Below are positions 5,650-7,772 of a stretch of DNA of 7,772 nucleotides, piece by piece. Numbering within the stretch: the stretch's first letter is position 1; every line of letters starts with the position of its first letter. Source of the stretch: Oceanospirillaceae bacterium (GTDB lineage Bacteria; Pseudomonadota; Gammaproteobacteria; Pseudomonadales; Balneatricaceae); contig DPHD01000072.1 in assembly GCA_003523085.1 (NCBI GenBank), forward strand, positions 7,688 to 15,459, read 5' to 3'. The translations under genes and the position numbers were made by a program. Under the pieces are notes generated by a model, which worked only from the letters and a program-made list of their open reading frames with translations, was not told where the DNA came from and ran no database searches.

Positions 5650-7671
5650 ATGTCCCTACGCTTAGGCATCGACACTGGAGGCACCTACACTGATGCCGTC
5701 ATTATTAATGAAAACAATGAAGTGTTAGCGGCAGTCAAAAGCCTTACCACGCGTCATAATTTAGCTATTGGTATTGGCGAATCCATTAATAAAGTGGCCA
5801 CAGAATTTCTCAACGACATAGAAATGGTGTCTTTATCTACCACCCTCACTACCAACGCTGTGGTTGAAGGCAACGGTGCACCGGTGTGTGCCTTAGTAGC
5901 AGGTTTGAGCGAGACCCAGGTAAAAAAGAGTGGTTTAGGCGAAATCATTGACGACACCATGATTATCCGCCTCGCCGGTGGCCATGATGCCTCAGGTCGA
6001 CAAGTTAAACCATTGGACGTAGAAGGTGCCAAGCAAGCCATCTTAGCCAACCAAGACAAAGTGTCGGCGTTTTCTGTGTCGGCGCAATTTGGTGTGCGCA
6101 ATCCAAGCCACGAAATTCAATTACAAAACTTGGTCACCGAGTTAACCCAGATGCCCGTCACCTGTGGCCACGAATTAGCCACCAGCTTAGGTGCCCCTAG
6201 GCGCGCTCTTACGGCGTCGCTTAACGCCCGTATGATCCCGTTTATTCAAGACCTTATTCAAGCGGTACAAGACATTCTATCGGGCCTTAACATTCAGGCT
6301 CCGTTAATGATCGTTAAGGGCGACGGCTCTATTGTTAATGCCGAGACCGCCTTGGTGCATCCGGTGACTACCATTCTGTCTGGACCTGCAGCCAGTGTGA
6401 TTGGCGCCTGCGCATTGTCTGGTAGCCGTAACGCCATTATTGCCGACATGGGCGGCACCACTACAGACATTGCCATCGTCACCGATGGTCAGCCAGAATT
6501 AGCCAGTGAGGGAGCCCGCGTAGGCGATTGGCAACCGATGGTAGAAACCGTCAAGGTGTATTCTATCGGCTTAGGCGGTGACAGCGAGGTACGATTTTAT
6601 GGCGGCAGTATTGCCTTAGGCCCGCGTCGTGTGGTGCCCATGAGCTTGCTAGCACAACAATATCCGCACATTTTAAAGCGTATGCAGGCCCACCTAGACG
6701 ACACCCCTACACCGCGCCACAACCGCTTTGTTACCCGCTTAGAACGCAATCAAGCGCTACTCAGCCAACTCACACCCATCGAACATCAAGCCTGGGAAAT
6801 GCTAGAGCAAGGTCCGGTAGAAATGGAGACTTTGGTATTTAAGGATCAGGAGCTAGCCAAAGCCATGGCACGGCTTGAGCGTAAAGGCATGGCCATCTAT
6901 TCAGGTTTTACACCGTCAGATGCCGCCCACGTTTTGGGCAACAGTGATCATTGGAGTGTGGAAGGTGCAAACTTGGCGGCACAAATTTGGGCCCGCCAAA
7001 TGCGTCACTTATATGGTTTAGGCTCGTGGGAAAAAGGCAATGCTAAAGAACCGGCTGAACGGGTATTTACGCTCATGAATGACGCCATTTGCCAGACCTT
7101 ACTCGAGGCTGGTTTACATCAGGAAAACTTACTCAACGAAGCCCGCTCTAAACACTTGGCGACCTTAATGGGCAAATTGATTCTGAAAAACGGTAATAAA
7201 GACGATAAGGATGCCCTGTTTGGTATTAACTTCGCCCAAAGCCACCCCTTAGTAGCCGTAGGCGCTCCTGCGGCCACCTATTACCCACAAGTGGCAAAAA
7301 ATCTTAATCTAGAATTAAAATTACCACAATATGGCCATGTAGCTAACGCTATTGGTGCGGTTATGGGCAGCGTAGTACAACGCTCTGAGATCATCATCAC
7401 CCAGCCTACACAAGGTATTTTCCGTATTTTCCATGGCGAACAGCCGTTTGACGTCACCGATTTACAACAGGCCTTTACCCAGGCTGAGGATATCGTGCGG
7501 GTACAGGCCAATCAATTGGCGCTATCTGCCGGTGCCACCAACGTCGACGTGCGAATTCGCCACGACAATAAACACGTGATATCAGAACTGGATGGTGAAT
7601 TGTTTGTGGAAGCTAAAATTTGTGCCATTGCCACCGGCAAACCGGCACTAGAACTCACCGTCAGTGGCTAA
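5650..7671 (+). CDS. Hydantoinase/oxoprolinase family protein, HyuA-type subunit
   Basis: From ATG 5650 the protein has 673 residues. The family covers ATP-dependent hydantoinases, 5-oxoprolinase and acetone/acetophenone carboxylase subunits, with an ASKHA-type ATPase fold. The N-terminal Hydant_A_N part (about 4-165) has phosphate loop GIDTGGTYTD at 6-15 and STTLTTNAVVEG at 63-74. The Hydantoinase_A part has IVKGDGS near 221-227, SGPAAS at 244-249, the second phosphate loop DMGGTTTD at 266-273 and SIGLGGDSE at 305-313. A stretch at about 374-418 looks like a winged helix, followed by GFTPSDAAHVLG at 419-430 and VGAPA at 537-541; these are family features of the roughly 700-residue single-domain forms. 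I chose 5650 because it gives the usual start next to GIDTGG; ATG 5611 would add 13 residues (MPPIIIIFESLQP) and has AAGG four bases upstream. Ribosome-site support for 5650 is modest (GAGAG, ten bases away). No HyuB frame starts directly after it. The reaction is unknown. Confidence 0.9.
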   Translation: MSLRLGIDTGGTYTDAVIINENNEVLAAVKSLTTRHNLAIGIGESINKVATEFLNDIEMVSLSTTLTTNAVVEGNGAPVCALVAGLSETQVKKSGLGEIIDDTMIIRLAGGHDASGRQVKPLDVEGAKQAILANQDKVSAFSVSAQFGVRNPSHEIQLQNLVTELTQMPVTCGHELATSLGAPRRALTASLNARMIPFIQDLIQAVQDILSGLNIQAPLMIVKGDGSIVNAETALVHPVTTILSGPAASVIGACALSGSRNAIIADMGGTTTDIAIVTDGQPELASEGARVGDWQPMVETVKVYSIGLGGDSEVRFYGGSIALGPRRVVPMSLLAQQYPHILKRMQAHLDDTPTPRHNRFVTRLERNQALLSQLTPIEHQAWEMLEQGPVEMETLVFKDQELAKAMARLERKGMAIYSGFTPSDAAHVLGNSDHWSVEGANLAAQIWARQMRHLYGLGSWEKGNAKEPAERVFTLMNDAICQTLLEAGLHQENLLNEARSKHLATLMGKLILKNGNKDDKDALFGINFAQSHPLVAVGAPAATYYPQVAKNLNLELKLPQYGHVANAIGAVMGSVVQRSEIIITQPTQGIFRIFHGEQPFDVTDLQQAFTQAEDIVRVQANQLALSAGATNVDVRIRHDNKHVISELDGELFVEAKICAIATGKPALELTVSG

Positions 7672-7674
7672 CTT

Positions 7675-7772
7675 GTGAATCTGCCTTTGCTACGGGCTCA
7701 ACTAGCACAACAGGGGTTGTGTATTTTGAGCCTTATTGACGAGCATGAGTCAGTACCGAAAGGCCACACGCT
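7675..7772 (+). CDS. Start of an unidentified gene coupled to the hydantoinase-A gene (3' end missing)
   Basis: GTG at 7675 opens a frame that runs to the right edge, giving 32 residues beginning MNLPLLRAQLAQQG and containing LSLIDEHESVPKGHT. It begins three bases after the hydantoinase-A stop and in the same frame, so translation is probably coupled. No strong ribosome site is visible; the site would lie within the end of the upstream gene. The peptide is an amphipathic helix followed by a hydrophobic strand and a polar loop, consistent with a soluble enzyme. It does not resemble the start of HyuB as I know it. I cannot assign a family from so little. Confidence 0.6.
   Translation, partial: MNLPLLRAQLAQQGLCILSLIDEHESVPKGHT

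Noticed and set aside
5754..6101. Minus-strand open frame of 115 codons inside the hydantoinase-A gene
   Set aside because: It is entirely antisense to a strongly conserved coding region and has Cys/Pro/Ser-rich composition typical of a reverse-strand shadow.

Overview
The window looks like the chromosome of a free-living, probably marine, gammaproteobacterium with mid-range GC. The basis is the style of the tripartite sensor kinase, the YcaD-like transporter and the overall codon use. This is an inference from protein character, not a database match. No mobile element, CRISPR array, rRNA or tRNA was recognised.

Layout: (1) 1-1611 (+) is the 3' part of a hybrid histidine kinase (HisKA, HATPase_c, receiver, HPt), cut by the left edge. 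(2) 1562-1825 holds a small minus-strand reading frame of unknown function, convergent with the kinase and overlapping its last 50 bp. (3) 1826-3088 (-) is a YcaD-like MFS transporter. (4) 3208-4149 (-) is a malyl-CoA lyase-like member of the HpcH/HpaI/CitE family. It has its own sigma70-type promoter and a good rho-independent terminator. (5) 4150-4545 is a 396-bp intergenic stretch with that promoter, an orphan plus-strand hairpin followed by a T-run, and further inverted repeats. (6) 4546-5424 (-) is an NAD(P)-dependent 3-hydroxyisobutyrate/tartronate-semialdehyde reductase-type enzyme. (7) 5425-5649 is a divergent regulatory region. (8) 5650-7671 (+) is a hydantoinase A/oxoprolinase-family protein. 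(9) An open frame follows from 7675, three bases after its stop, and runs off the right edge.

The lyase, the reductase, the hydantoinase-A protein with its coupled downstream gene, and possibly the MFS transporter look like a small catabolic neighbourhood. A CoA-ester lyase releasing glyoxylate or a related 2-oxoacid would sit next to a reductase for a semialdehyde and a ring-opening or carboxylase-type ATPase. The substrate cannot be read from the sequence. The best regulatory clue is a 20-bp imperfect palindrome that matches at 17 of 20 positions between the region upstream of the MFS gene (3115-3134) and the reductase/hydantoinase divergent region (5485-5504). In the latter it covers the predicted -35 box of the reductase gene. 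This suggests a common regulator encoded outside the window.
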